Source: Tillus elongatus
Lineage: Eukaryota > Arthropoda > Insecta > Coleoptera > Cleridae
Assembly (NCBI GenBank): GCA_964006375.1
Contig: OZ023269.1
Coordinates: 61,057,968-61,121,967 of the forward strand
Direction: 5' to 3'
DNA length: 64,000 nt
The translations under genes and the position numbers were made by a program. Shown here one piece after another: positions 25,827 to 36,985 of the stretch (its first letter is position 1; every line of letters begins with the position of its first letter). A model generated the notes under the pieces. It was not told the DNA's origin, ran no database searches, and saw only the letters and a program-made list of their open reading frames with translations.

Positions 25827-26331
25827 ATGATGAAAAATTTTAACTACTTTACTACTAACATCGCCTTTTCTACTGAATCTTATAGGTAAAGCACGATACC
25901 GACAGGGAGACTAAATCGCAGGCAAATTCTTCAGTGTATTGTATTTTAAGTGCTGGACGAGGTTTTTGAACTTTTTTTATCACTTTACCTGACAGGACTC
26001 GGAATGTTTATCTTCATCAAATACAGAGCGCAAACAGAGGACTGCAAACCAGTGGCGGGGCTCAGTTTAAGTAACTTTTGTGTTTTATTGTCCTAGAAAT
26101 ATAAATACTTTCGTACGCATCCAACTCCGCTGGCCGTCTAACATTTTTGATAAGCTTCACATTTTCTTTATCAATGTGGTGGTTACTACATACAGACTTG
26201 GAGACTACTTCTGTGGCTTCACTGTTGGTTCTCGTTTTTGTAGATAAAGGACGTAGCCAGTGCGTAAGCTAACTGGAGCCAGTGGCCCTTATGAATTCTG
26301 GATATTCTAGGATGTTCTTCAACGTTTCTGT

Positions 26332-26362
26332 GACTAGATTCGCTGATTAGCAGCATTCTCAG
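26332..26362 (-). ncRNA. Hammerhead-like motif, second type, in PLE-1 arm
   Basis: Minus strand: CTGAGAA, T, helix gctg/cagc, GAATC (GAAAC in the sister copy), TAGTC, then ACAG pairing with the upstream TGT of ttgtCTGAG. The invariant CUGANGA reads CTGAGAA, as if one base were missing. The motif lies downstream of the GIY-YIG gene, where PLE hammerheads are expected. Confidence 0.45.
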
Positions 26363-26657
26363 ACAGATAAAAATTGAATTAGTACGAAATCATGACAACT
26401 ACAAATAAAGATCTGTTGCTATGTTATGATATGATGTTTTGATCAAAAAAATTATCAAATTAAAAATAAAATGAAACACAGATGACAAATGAGGCTTTCA
26501 AAATGCCTACGTGATGTATGTCAATATTTAACATAAAAATAGAACTAGCCTATAATAACTATGATAACAGCTACAACAATAAAATAACTAAACAATAACA
26601 GTATAAAAGCAGTCTCGATACAACGAAATTATTGACATACATCAACTCATTATCTTA

Positions 26658-28200
26658 TTAAAACTTATTTAAAAGAATAGTTAAATTTACTTTCTTTGAC
26701 TTATTTAATTCTAAAGAAGAATATAAAGGGGAATTCATTAAATTAGTTTGCTCGTTTAAAACAAGGTAGCTATTGTCGTGTGTGTGCTTTTTGGCTTCTA
26801 AAGCTTCAAAAAAGTCTAGTTTACGTTTGTCATTATAAAAATATTGTGGTTGTATGCGGTTATTTACTGTAGGTCTATGTTCGGTATCAATAATATCTTT
26901 TGCAAATGTAGATTTGTCAGTGTGGTTATTTATAAATGCAGAAATATGTTCTTTGTATCGGGTGTTAAAATTTCTAGAAGTTTGACCTATGTAGATTGCG
27001 TTACAATGTGTACAAGCTAATTTATAAACTCCAGCTTTTGTCAGGAAACAAGATTTTTCTTTCGCGTTAAATAGTAAATCACGCGTCGTGGTGTGAGCTT
27101 TAAAAGCTACCTTTGTATTTGTACAGGTATTTAAAATTTTTAAAATGTTTTCTGAAATGGTTCCAAAATAAGTTATCGAAACGTATCTGTTGTCTTCTTT
27201 GTCTCTAATATTTGGATACATTAAATTAATCGCTAATTTGTATTCTTTTCTCTCGATCATTTTATCTATTATTTTAACAGAGTAGCCATTATTAAATGCT
27301 GTTTGCTTAATTATTTAAATTTCCTTTTCAAAATTGTTTTGTGACATAGGTATTGAAAATGCACGACGTATCATACAATTATAGGCTGACGGCTTTTGTG
27401 AAAAAGGGTGACATTAATCGTATGGTATGGTTGTGTCAGTGTAAGTTGGTTACCTATATATTGAAGAGTCAAATGAATTATTTTCTAACTTTCTAATTGT
27501 TAAGTCTAAAAGATTTATACAACTGTTAGCTTCTTCTTCTAAAATAAACTTAATATTTATGTGAAAGTTATTAATAAAATTCAAAAATATATTTATATCT
27601 GTATGACTACCTGGAAAACATGCTAAAATATCATCTACGTATATGTACCAAAAGACAATATTATGCGAAAGTTCTGATGCTAAAATTTGTTTTTCTATAT
27701 TTTCCATAAATATGTTGGTTAATAAAGGTGACAACAGACTATCCATAGGTAGGCCTGCATTTTGCATATAAATTTTATTATTAAATTTAAAATAGTTTTG
27801 TTTTATACATTCGTTAAAAAGATTCATTATTTCTTGTCTTTTTATAAAATTTACGTTCCTTTCTATTAAAACGTTTTCTAATAGAGGTAAACATTCCCTA
27901 GGGGGTATCTTAGAATACATGCTACAAACATCAAACGAGACTAATTTACTATTTGTGTGAATAATTAAGTTATTTAATTTTTGTGTAAGTTTATAAGAAT
28001 TCTCAACTGAATATTTTGGAAAGTAATTGTATTCTCTAATAAGTGAAACCAGTTTGCTCGCTATCTTATTATTAGGTGTATTAACATAGCTAACTACTGA
28101 CCTCATCGGTATATTTGGCTTATGAATTTTCAGGTAGCCATATATTTTTGGTGGTTGCGGGCTTTTATATAAAAGATATTTATTTTCTTGTTGATTAAAC
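26658..28200 (-). pseudogene. PLE-1 reverse transcriptase with GIY-YIG endonuclease
   Basis: Reading leftward, the frame begins inside the RT (PPKIYGYLKIHKPNIPMRS). It has motif A LVSFDVCSMYSKIP, motif B GLPMDSLLSP (usually GLPMGSPLSP, so Gly to Asp at a conserved site) and motif C YVDDIL. It continues past stops near 27440 and 27410 in the same phase into the connector (RRAFSIPMSQNNFEKEI). A single-strand GIY-YIG domain follows: AGVYKLACTHCNAIYIGQTS, then RYKEHISAF. Nonsense codons and a stop between about 27300 and 27260 make it inactive. PLEs use this pair to prime reverse transcription at nicked DNA. The 5' end is cut at the head-to-head junction. Confidence 0.85.
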
Positions 28201-28885
28201 AGAGACCATACCATACGATTCATGTCACCCTTTTTCACAAAAGCTGTTAGCCTATAATTGTATGATACATCGTGCATTTTCAATACCTATGTCACAAAAC
28301 AATTTTGAAAAAGAAATTTCATTAATTAAGCAAACAGCATTTAATAATGGCTACTCTGTTAAAATAATGGATAAAATGATCGAGAGAAAAGAATACAAAT
28401 TAGCGATTAATTTAATTTATCCAAATATTAGAGACAAAGAAGACAACAGATACGTTTCGATAACTTATTTTGGAACCATTTCAGAAAACATTTCAAAAAT
28501 TTTAAATACCTGTGCAAATACAAAGGTAGCTTTTAAATCTTACAACACGATGCGTGATTTACTATTTAACGCGAAAGAAAAATCTTGTTTCCTGACAAAA
28601 GCTGGAGTTTATAAATTAGCTTGTACACATTGTAACGCAATCTACATAGGTCAAACTTCTAGAAATTTTAACACCCGATACAAAGAACATATTTCTGCAT
28701 TTATAAATAACCACACTAACAAATCTACATTTGCAAAACATATTATTGATACCGAACATAGACCTACAGTAAATAACCGCATACAACAATATTTTTATAA
28801 TGACAAACGTAAACTAGACTTTTTTGAAGCTTTAGAAGCCAAAAAGCACACACACGACAATAGCTACCTTGTTTTAAACGAGTAA
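28200..28885 (+). pseudogene. 5'-truncated, inverted PLE-1 copy (connector plus GIY-YIG)
   Basis: From about 28200 the plus strand reads in phase into HRAFSIPMSQNNFEKEISL and on through the GIY-YIG domain (AGVYKLACTHCNAIYIGQTS, RYKEHISAF) to TAA at 28883-28885. This is a closer-to-intact version of the C-terminal half of the minus-strand gene at 26658-27410. It contains no RT. The natural protein probably ended a little further on: the minus-strand copy continues past LNEQTN, whereas here the same position reads LNE and stop. Confidence 0.85.
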
Positions 28886-29275
28886 ACTAATTTAATGAAT
28901 TCCCCTTTCTTGGATATTCTTCTTTAGAATCAAATAAGTCAAAGAAAGTAAATTTAACTATTCTTTCAAAAAAGTTTTAATAAGATAATGAGATGATGTA
29001 TGTCAATAATTTCGTTGTATAGAGACTGCTTTTATACAGTTATTGTTTAGTTATTTTATTGTTGTAACTGTTATCATAGTTATTATAGGCTAGTTCTATT
29101 TTTATGTTAAATATAGACATACATCACGTAGCTATTTTGAAAGCCTCATCTGTCATCTGTTTCATTTTATATTCAATTTGATAATTTTTTTTTGATCAAA
29201 ACATCATATCATAACATAGCAACAGATATTTATTTGTAGTTGTCATGATTTCGTACTAATTCAATTTTTATTTGT

Positions 29276-29306
29276 CTGAGAATGCTGTCAAGCAGCGAAA
29301 CTAGTC
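29276..29306 (+). ncRNA. Hammerhead-like motif, second type, in inverted PLE-1 arm
   Basis: CTGAGAA at 29276, helix gctg/cagc, GAAAC at 29297-29301, TA, GTC at 29304-29306. Helix I: tttgt before the core pairs with acagaaa after it. Same shape as the copy at 26332-26362, with the GAAA intact. Confidence 0.5.
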
Positions 29307-29489
29307 ACAGAAACGTTGAAGAACATCCTAGAACATCCAGAATTTATAAGGGCCACTTGCTTCAGTTATCTTACGCGCTGGCTACGTCCTTCACCTACAA
29401 AAACGAAAACCAACAGTGAAGCCAGATAAGTAGTCGCCAAGTCTGTATGTAGTATGGACCAGTTTCACCAAGTAAGGGCAACAACAATC

Positions 29490-29640
29490 AATTAATGTGG
29501 TGTCTATTTTTCCAAATATGTCGCGCCACGCATGACTTGTCCACACTACCGTATCTCAGCTGTGCCAGATGTCCACGAAATCTAGTCTCGATGGTTCTCT
29601 TAGTCTGCCCAACGTATCTAAGATTACAATCTTAACAACA
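29490..29640 (-). pseudogene. PLE-2 GIY-YIG fragment, inverted
   Basis: The reverse complement matches 29920-30060 (shared: catctggcacagctgagata and tgtggacaagtcatgcgtgg). It is a partial inverted duplication of the neighbouring GIY-YIG coding segment, with a 250-bp spacer between the two. Confidence 0.7.
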
Positions 29641-29824
29641 GACAATAATCAATCCGAATATCCGTTATATATCGGATTGCTTAGTGAAAAATTAATTAAT
29701 AGACACAGAACAAAGAAAATGTTAGCGGAATGCACGACATTCAGAAAAGATAAAATAGAGAAAAAAATGTTTGCCTACCTTTTGAATTGCGTACCAAAAG
29801 GGGTCTTAAGAGCATTTTAAGGCT

Positions 29825-30105
29825 GACTTTCTCGACAAAAAATAATTTAAGAAATTTGTTAGGTAGTACGAAGATAAAGATATAGCCACTGAAATGTCGG
29901 GTATTTATGAGATAGTTTGTAAAGATTGTAACCTTAGATACGTGGGACAGACTAAGATAACCATTAAGACTAGATATCGTGAACATCTGGCACAGCTGAG
30001 ATACGCTAGTGTGGACAAGTCATGCGTGGCACAACATATCTGTGATAATAACCACCACATTTATGAAAAAAATTTGAAACTGTTAGACGGGCAGCGGAGC
30101 TAGAT
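29825..30105 (+). pseudogene. PLE-2 GIY-YIG endonuclease fragment
   Basis: After a broken lead-in (NNLRNLLGSTK in another phase), the frame at 29894 gives SGIYEIVCKDCNLRYVGQTK followed by TIKTRYREHLAQLRY. This is the GIY-YIG core with the CxxC pair and catalytic Arg region of Penelope-like elements. It is clearly a different PLE lineage from PLE-1 (CKDC versus CTHC; different C-terminus). There is no RT in phase upstream. Confidence 0.75.
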
Positions 30106-30324
30106 GCGTACCAGAGTATTTATATTTCTAGGACAATAATGATGCAGATAAACATTCCGAAACCTGTCAGGTAAAATGATAAAGGAAGTTCATAAACCTC
30201 GTCCGGCAATTAACATACAATTCACTGAAGAATTTGCCTGCGATTAAGTCTCCCGCTCGTTCTTTACCTAAGATTCAGTATAAAAGGTGATATTAGTAGT
30301 AAAGTAGTTAGATATTTTCATCCT

Positions 30325-30359
30325 CTGACCACGCTAACTTTGTTAGTGAAACGATCGCC
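30325..30359 (+). ncRNA. Degraded hammerhead-like motif at PLE-2 right terminus
   Basis: CTGACCA replaces CTGANGA and GCC replaces the GTC cleavage triplet, while helix II (gctaac/gttagt) and GAAAC-GATC persist. It is the inverted partner of 25792-25826 and is presumably inactive. Confidence 0.5.
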
Positions 30360-30632
30360 AGGTCTTTAAAAAGATGTGCTGAGGTGATTTGGGTTCTCTA
30401 AGTGTACTTATCAGTGCTCATCACAGCTTCCAATTTTCACTTAGCGAACAGTTTCGTGTCCATTAAATACACGAATATCAAGGATATATTAAGTTGGCGC
30501 CAAATTAATAACAAATCTGTTAACAATGTGTACTAGTAAATTAGTAATAAAACAGTTTACTTCCTCTAAGCATCAAGTTCAGTAACTGACTTAATTTTAT
30601 ATTACACATTTATAAACTTTTTTTGTGTTCTC

Positions 30633-30640
<8 letters not shown>

Positions 30641-30717
<77 letters not shown>
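30641..30717. repeat. (TA)n microsatellite, about 77 bp
   Basis: A pure TA array next to the start of a family D repeat. Confidence 0.97.
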
Positions 30718-30719
<2 letters not shown>

Positions 30720-30799
30720 CTGTCGGCTGTAAACAATTTTGATACTCATATATTTAAAAGTTTTAAATTTATATTGGATGCGTTTTACCGTTTTTAGTG

Positions 30800-31135
30800 A
30801 ATTTTTTTTTTAAATTCACTAATGAGGAGATCCCGACTTATGAATTTTGAAAAAAATTCTTCAAATGACCGCGAACTACGCCCCATCGAACCCATATCCA
30901 GGGTCAGATACCTTCCTTTTGCCAGTGGCTTGGATAAGTTCGTTAGTGAGGAAAATCTGCTCAGATTTTCCAGGAAAATGTTGTGTTTTCTTTCGAAAAA
31001 AAATTATATCTCCGGAAATAACAAAGTAAAGGCAACCAAATTTGATACGCTGGTTTCTGTCATAAAAAGTATCCTACGTACCAAAATTCAGATCTCTATC
31101 TTAAACGATAAAAAAGTTAGAGGTAAATTAATTTT
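30800..31135 (+). repeat. Interspersed repeat family D, copy 1
   Basis: Shares 'ttttgaaaaaaattctt', 'cgaacccatatcc', 'ttatatctccggaaataaca' and 'acgtaccaaaa' in the same order with sequence split across 53955-54064 and 56320-56460. The first part occurs again at 56725-56830. The frame through it (106 codons) is not conserved. Confidence 0.65.
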
Positions 31136-31329
31136 TAATTAATTAAATCCGATCCAAGAAAGTTAAAACTTCAAAATTGATTGATCAGAATGTGAGTGAA
31201 AAATACTACAAGAAATGACTAACAAGCTCCTAGATATGTGTCTAAGCCGTTATTTTCCTTGATTTCTTTCAAATGTGAGCAAAAATCCATTGTAAATCAA
31301 AATGGGATATACCTGTTAGTAAATGCATG

Positions 31330-31405
31330 TAGTGCGTAGCTCAGTGCGCTAGGTCCCTGTACATCGTGTGATCGACTCCCACATGACGAGTTCTAATCCT
31401 AGTTA
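31330..31405 (+). other. tRNA-like segment (tRNA pseudogene or SINE head)
   Basis: gcgtagctcagtgcgctagg fits the A box and D arm of a tRNA. About 50 bp later gagttctaatcct fits a B box with one mismatch. The acceptor ends do not pair, so it is not a working tRNA. It resembles the head of a tRNA-derived SINE. No tail or TSD was identified. Confidence 0.4.
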
Positions 31406-31679
31406 GTGAATTTACTTTTTTCGTCTTTGATTCAATTTTAACGCCAGCTGATCAGATCGTGTAATTCCATTTTTTAGCGACTTTTTGTTGAAAATGAAAG
31501 GTAAGCACTTTCAAAACTTTTAATTCAAGTTCCGTAGCGGCTGTTGTTGCCGTTAGTTGGTAAAACCGTCCACAGACGTAGAGATTTGTGACATCAGACG
31601 AGGTTGTTTTCTTTTCTACAACCGGATTCAATTTTTACGGCATCCACACGTAAAAGAATTTTCTCTGTGAAGCCACAGC

Positions 31680-32480
31680 GAACTTTCTTGTACAAAATGT
31701 TCTTTTAAAGGCGATTTTTTTATAAATAAATTTAATGAATTATCTTTGAAGAAACATTTGTTGCTAATTTTTGTATGAAAAATTATTAAATTGATGGAAC
31801 ATTTTTTAAACGAAGTTCGTCGGAAATGAGGTTTTAATGGATTTTCGTGCAAACAAATTATTTTATTTTCAATTTTAATTACAGATTGGGTATATAATTT
31901 GGATTTTATGTATTCTTTTAGCAAAATTTTGTGTAAAAGATATTTAGCCAGTTTTCGCAGAAATTTTTTGTGCTTCGTAGAAATCATTTTAAGATGCTTT
32001 TGTGAAATTTTGGTAACTAATGATAAATGTTTAATAAGTTATTATGAAAAAAATGTTTACGGATTTTCTTGAAAAATTGTTTGCAAATTTTCACGAAATT
32101 ATTGTTGTGACGTCGAAAAAGTTTTTGTGGAAAATTATATTTTGGTAGGTGGCTAAATAACTTGAAACGGTTCTTTGGCCAGGAAAATCGGCTCAGTTTT
32201 TTTTAAATTTAGGTAATTTATTTTTATTAGCGAATTTTACCGTACCAAATGTTCTTTTAATAGCGAATTTTCTTATAAATGAATTTAATGATTTTTTTTT
32301 GGAGAAACCTTTGTTGAAAATATTTGTATGAAAAATTATTCACTTGATGGAACATTTTTTAACCGAAATTCGTCGAAAAGAAGGTTTTTATGGATTCTCG
32401 ATTTTATTTTCTGTTTTAATTACAGATTAGGTATATGATTTAAATTTTATGAATTCTTTCAGCAAAATTTTGTGTAAAAA
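31680..32480. repeat. Diverged direct repeat, period about 545 bp
   Basis: The segments 31690-31960 and 32235-32475 share 'aaatgttcttttaa', 'gtatgaaaaattatt', 'gatggaacattttttaa' and 'aattctttcagcaaaatttt'-like words in the same order. The 119-codon minus-strand frame in the first copy is not kept in the second, arguing against coding. Confidence 0.65.
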
Positions 32481-33547
<1,067 letters not shown>

Positions 33548-33634
33548 TTCAATCAGCATTGCACTTGTGGTATGAGAATTATTTATCGAAATAATTTATA
33601 AAAATGTAGATGCCAATGAAATCACGAAAACTTG

Positions 33635-33635
<1 letters not shown>

Positions 33636-33717
<82 letters not shown>
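33636..33717. repeat. (TA)n microsatellite, about 82 bp, at the Polinton edge
   Basis: A pure TA array. The first recognisable Polinton-associated coding sequence starts immediately after it, so the true end of the element may have been replaced or hidden by the array. Confidence 0.97.
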
Positions 33718-33718
<1 letters not shown>

Positions 33719-33720
<2 letters not shown>

Positions 33721-34862
33721 GAACGTGATTCAGAAGGTGAAGACTTTCAAAGCAAACATCTAGTTGAATTATGTGATGTATACTTGGCCGGTTACTGTTC
33801 TATCCGGTTGTTCGCTCTCTCTTACACTCAATACCACCCAGGAGATCCTTTCGGCAAACCTTTCTTGAAATATCTGTCTCAAGACAAGTATAGATTATTA
33901 TGGAGAGTCGTAAGTGATCGCAATAGATTTTTAAAGTTTACACAGAGGCCAAGCAGAATAATACAGCCAACGAGATTCCATGAGGAGGAGGAAGGGGGAC
34001 AGCGAAACCTATCTAACAACAAACCACGCAGCAATAAGGTCAGTCCAAATCGAAACGTTGAAGAGGCTCGGTGTAAACCTGAAAGTTAATTGTGATTGTA
34101 TAAACATGATGTGTGATGAAAGTGATGATTCTGGAGTCACAGAACCAGAACAGAAGAGAAAACGGTGTGATATAAACGATAATGATGGTCCTGATTTTAC
34201 AGAACACCGACTTAGAAGAATACTATTTAACGAACACCAAGAGGATGGGAGGTTGTTGATTGAGACTCCATTCAATCGATCTTTGAAATTAATTACCGGT
34301 GTTAGCCTAATATGTTTTACAGCACTTGTGAAATGTATCGATCCGGCGACGATAATGGGAGAAAACCAATATCTAGTTCTAGCAGATTGGCAATATTCCG
34401 ATTTTATAGCTAATATACGAATACTGGCTTCAAAGTATTTTGAAGGTGACTATCAACCAAAATCAATATTTAGTTCATCATCTAGACTACTGTCGAATAA
34501 CCTACACACAGAATCAAAGTGAAAAAGGTCTATTAATCGATAATGGCTTCACAGTTATACGTTTATATCTGAACACAGAGACTGTGGAAAATCTGATAAC
34601 CCTGGAACCACTTGTTAAAGAAAGATTAGAATGTGTGAAAGAGACGCAATTTGCGCGGACCTATGATTGTTTTCTCCGTGATATCGTTCAACCACTGAGA
34701 GATCTATGTATTTCAGATGCTGGTTCAGCACAGACCATCCGAGTAATAAGAACTCCACTCAACAGCACATCTCCTACATTCAAATATTACATATCCGAGT
34801 GCTTACACTACGCCCAAAACCAAGTGTTGATTGATATAGCTAACCTCAGCAATCCACCGTAG
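33719..34862 (+). pseudogene. Unrecognised Polinton-associated protein, broken into three frames
   Basis: Three consecutive overlapping plus-strand frames (to 34089, 33980-34522, 34440-34862) have the composition of one gene of about 370 codons with two frameshifts. Visible words are YLAGYCSIRLFALSYTQYHP, LSQDKYRLLWRVVSDRN, an acidic-basic stretch (TEPEQKRKRCDIND), ETPFNRSLKLITGVSLICFT, WQYSDFIANIRILASKYFEG and LNTETVENLITLEPLVKERL. It ends tail to tail with the capsid gene. I do not recognise the family. Its place suggests a structural or replication accessory of the element. Confidence 0.5.
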
Positions 34863-35935
34863 ACGGCTTTATAGACTCGCTATACTTGGAGCAATCAAAT
34901 ACAAACATGGGATATTTTGCGAAAGCCTTGTAATCTAAGGTAGGTTGAGATTCTCTACCAAGATATGAACGTTGAAATTCAATCATGTTTATATATGGTT
35001 CGAGGTAATTTGCTTAGTTAAAGTTCAGATTCATACCTTCTGTGGGGATTTGTTTAGAATATAAGTGGAGCCTTATATCTCAAATGCCTACACGATCAAA
35101 ATTGTTGATGTCTTTTCTAGCGTTATTGTATCTATCCGTTTGGAATATCACAATAACAAGGTCGTTCAGTATTTCAGGATGTCTTAGTGGACCACAAGTC
35201 TTGGGTTGAATTATTGAGATTTGGTAATTCATACATTTCCCATTTTCTATACGGTATAAGAATCTTTTTATCTTGGGCAATCGACTTTAACAATTGTTGC
35301 TGTATAACTTCGCTAGGGTAGATATGTTTCACCTGCAGAACCATATACTCAATGTTAAACTTTAAAGCTTAACCTGCATCTACAGCTCCAGTCAAACTAA
35401 AGCAATTTCTATCGTTTTGAACTCTAGTTATACGCATCAGCAATTTACTGAAAAGGGCTCTTCTGTAGTCTTTGAAAATATTACACAAGTAGCTAAGTGG
35501 TATACCGTAGCAAAAACGACAATATTTAAACATTGTACTATATGTGGTAGGATGCCATCCTGCTGGAATTCGAGCTCGTGCCTCATCGCTGTTTGCCTGC
35601 AAAAGTGTTCGAATTTCTGTAACTATACCAGGATTTCTCACATGTTCAATAATCTGATTACACATTTCAGCAGCATAGAGGAAAACAAATGGGCTGCTGC
35701 ATTTGATGTTACTTCTACAGCTCCAATCGTGCCAGTCGTCTCTGTGTTGCCATTTATTAGTAGAACAGCTGAAGATAAATAGTAAAACACATATTGTTGG
35801 TTGCTTTCAAACTCGCAGGTATCATTATGATCAAACGATCTGGTTTGGGGAGCGTATGTATGTATTTCTTTCCTTTTGATTGACTCGTCGTGTACAGGGT
35901 CTGCGTGTGTGTGTGCGCGTGTTTGGGACGACCTC
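34850..35935 (-). pseudogene. Polinton major capsid protein (double jelly-roll), decayed
   Basis: Minus strand. The N-terminal part shows DESIKRKEIHTYAPQ and an FESNQQYVFYYLSSAVLLIN stretch, then GTIGAVEVTSNAAAHLFSSM. The middle holds a piece near 35369-35665. The C-terminal part shows GPLRHPEILNDLVIVIFQTD, then NFDRVGI, a stop, DIRLHLYSKQIPTEGMNLNF, a stop, and FAKYPMFVFDCSKYSESIKP. The order and spacing match Polinton double jelly-roll capsid proteins, which form the icosahedral shell. At least two nonsense codons and two frameshifts are present. The family usually has about 500-650 codons, so internal sequence is lost here. Confidence 0.75.
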
Positions 35936-36088
35936 GGAAGCTTAAATCCATTGGTCACTCAGGGTCTGCGAATATGTGTAGTTTGCCTAACATCGTAAAC
36001 CAATCATGGTAGAAACTGTATGTTCTCTAGGGAGAGGTCTGACTTCGATGCAGGCAGTGGAGATACTGAAGCTGGATCGATTTGATAG

Positions 36089-36665
36089 CTAGTATTTATA
36101 GTCAACATAATATGTTGGTGTCTTTTTCAATTCCACTATCACAATGATCTCCTCACCTTGAAAGTTTACAGGTACTGAATTCTGAATGATGATGTTTACG
36201 TTTATATGTGAAATGATGCGTGTGGTAAGAGGCATAAAAACCTTACTATATGGTTTTATATCAATCGCATAGCCAGGAGGAAACACATATACTGTATGTA
36301 TAGTTTTGCCGTCGTGATAAGAACCATCCACTATGTTGCATTCTAATCGAATCGTCTTTACTTTCACAATTTCCACTAGTCAATCGGAAACATGGAGTTT
36401 ACCTGCAGCAAGACGTTGCTTAGAAAAGCCCAATATTGGAGCTATTGAAACATCGGCAGAAAAGTCTATGTCATTCTGACACGTCATCTCACATTTTAAA
36501 GTGTTGTTGTTAGCTTTTAGCGAAAACAGTTTTACCACATCAATGTTATGATATATTGCAGAATCCAAATGTTTATCTTTAATATGACGACTCAACAGTT
36601 AATTCTGAATGTACTTCTCGATATCGCTGATTTCATATGAACCATCAGGAATAATTATCATCATG
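36089..36665 (-). pseudogene. Polinton penton (single jelly-roll) protein, decayed
   Basis: Minus strand. It starts near 36665 (MIIIPDGSYEISDIEKYIQ, then a stop) and continues as SAIYHNIDVVKLFSLKANNN. The C-terminal words are ECNIVDGSYHDGKTIHTVYV, FPPGYAIDIKP, and a VNFQGEEIIVIVELKK strand. These fit the penton-like single jelly-roll protein of Polintons, which closes the fivefold vertices. Two in-frame stops split it. It is directly downstream of the protease in the same direction, as in a capsid operon-like block. Confidence 0.7.
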
Positions 36666-36666
36666 A

Positions 36667-36985
36667 TTATACATTAGAGTAGTCATAAAGGTAACGCTGC
36701 AATTCGACAGGAGGCTTCAAGTTTCTATACGAGTCAAAGTTCACAACTGTATCACCACGCTTCCTCACTGCACCCCAATGACTGCCAGGCTCCTTGTTTG
36801 TTTGCAAATTCATGATGAACGATTCCTTCTTACGTAGCACATTTGATGGCAGAGCATCTCGCATGTATACACCTCTAAAATATGGGATTTTCATTTTACC
36901 AGCAAATTTCACAAGGTCTACATTTGTTAGAAGTCTTGCTGGTAAACACCCTACGCGTTTTTTGGCTTTTACAAATACAAACCAT
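36667..36985 (-). pseudogene. Adenain-like cysteine protease fragment (Polinton PRO)
   Basis: Minus strand. KKRVGCLPARLLTNVDLVKF is followed by KIPYFRGVYMRDALP, the N-terminal part of Polinton/adenoviral maturation proteases. Then comes GSHWGAVRKRGDTVVNFDSY, which holds the catalytic His (SHW) and the Asp-containing strand. The frame stops at YLYDYSNV before the part that would hold the catalytic Cys, so the protein is truncated and inactive. The family is about 120-200 residues; roughly 105 remain. It would have processed capsid precursors. Confidence 0.78.

Larger units (their letters stand above)
25500..30420. mobile_element. Nested, inverted cluster of Penelope-like elements
   Basis: Two PLE types are interleaved. 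PLE-1 occupies about 26195-28200 on the minus strand (RT and GIY-YIG). A 5'-truncated PLE-1 copy points the other way from 28200 to about 29450, giving inverted arms of roughly 1.2 kb that meet head to head. PLE-2 pieces flank them: 29490-30420 with a GIY-YIG fragment, and 25500-26140 carrying the inverted end. The outer ends (25742-25830 and 30325-30415) are inverted copies of one terminus with a hammerhead-like motif. Partial inverted dimers and truncations of this kind are typical of Penelope-like elements. Confidence 0.75.

Noticed and set aside
31330..31405. A functional tRNA gene
   Set aside because: A and B boxes are visible, but the acceptor arms do not pair and the B box deviates, so only a tRNA-like remnant is claimed.
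34009..34275. Minus-strand 88-codon frame within the unknown Polinton gene
   Set aside because: A shadow of the plus-strand coding sequence with no motif of its own.
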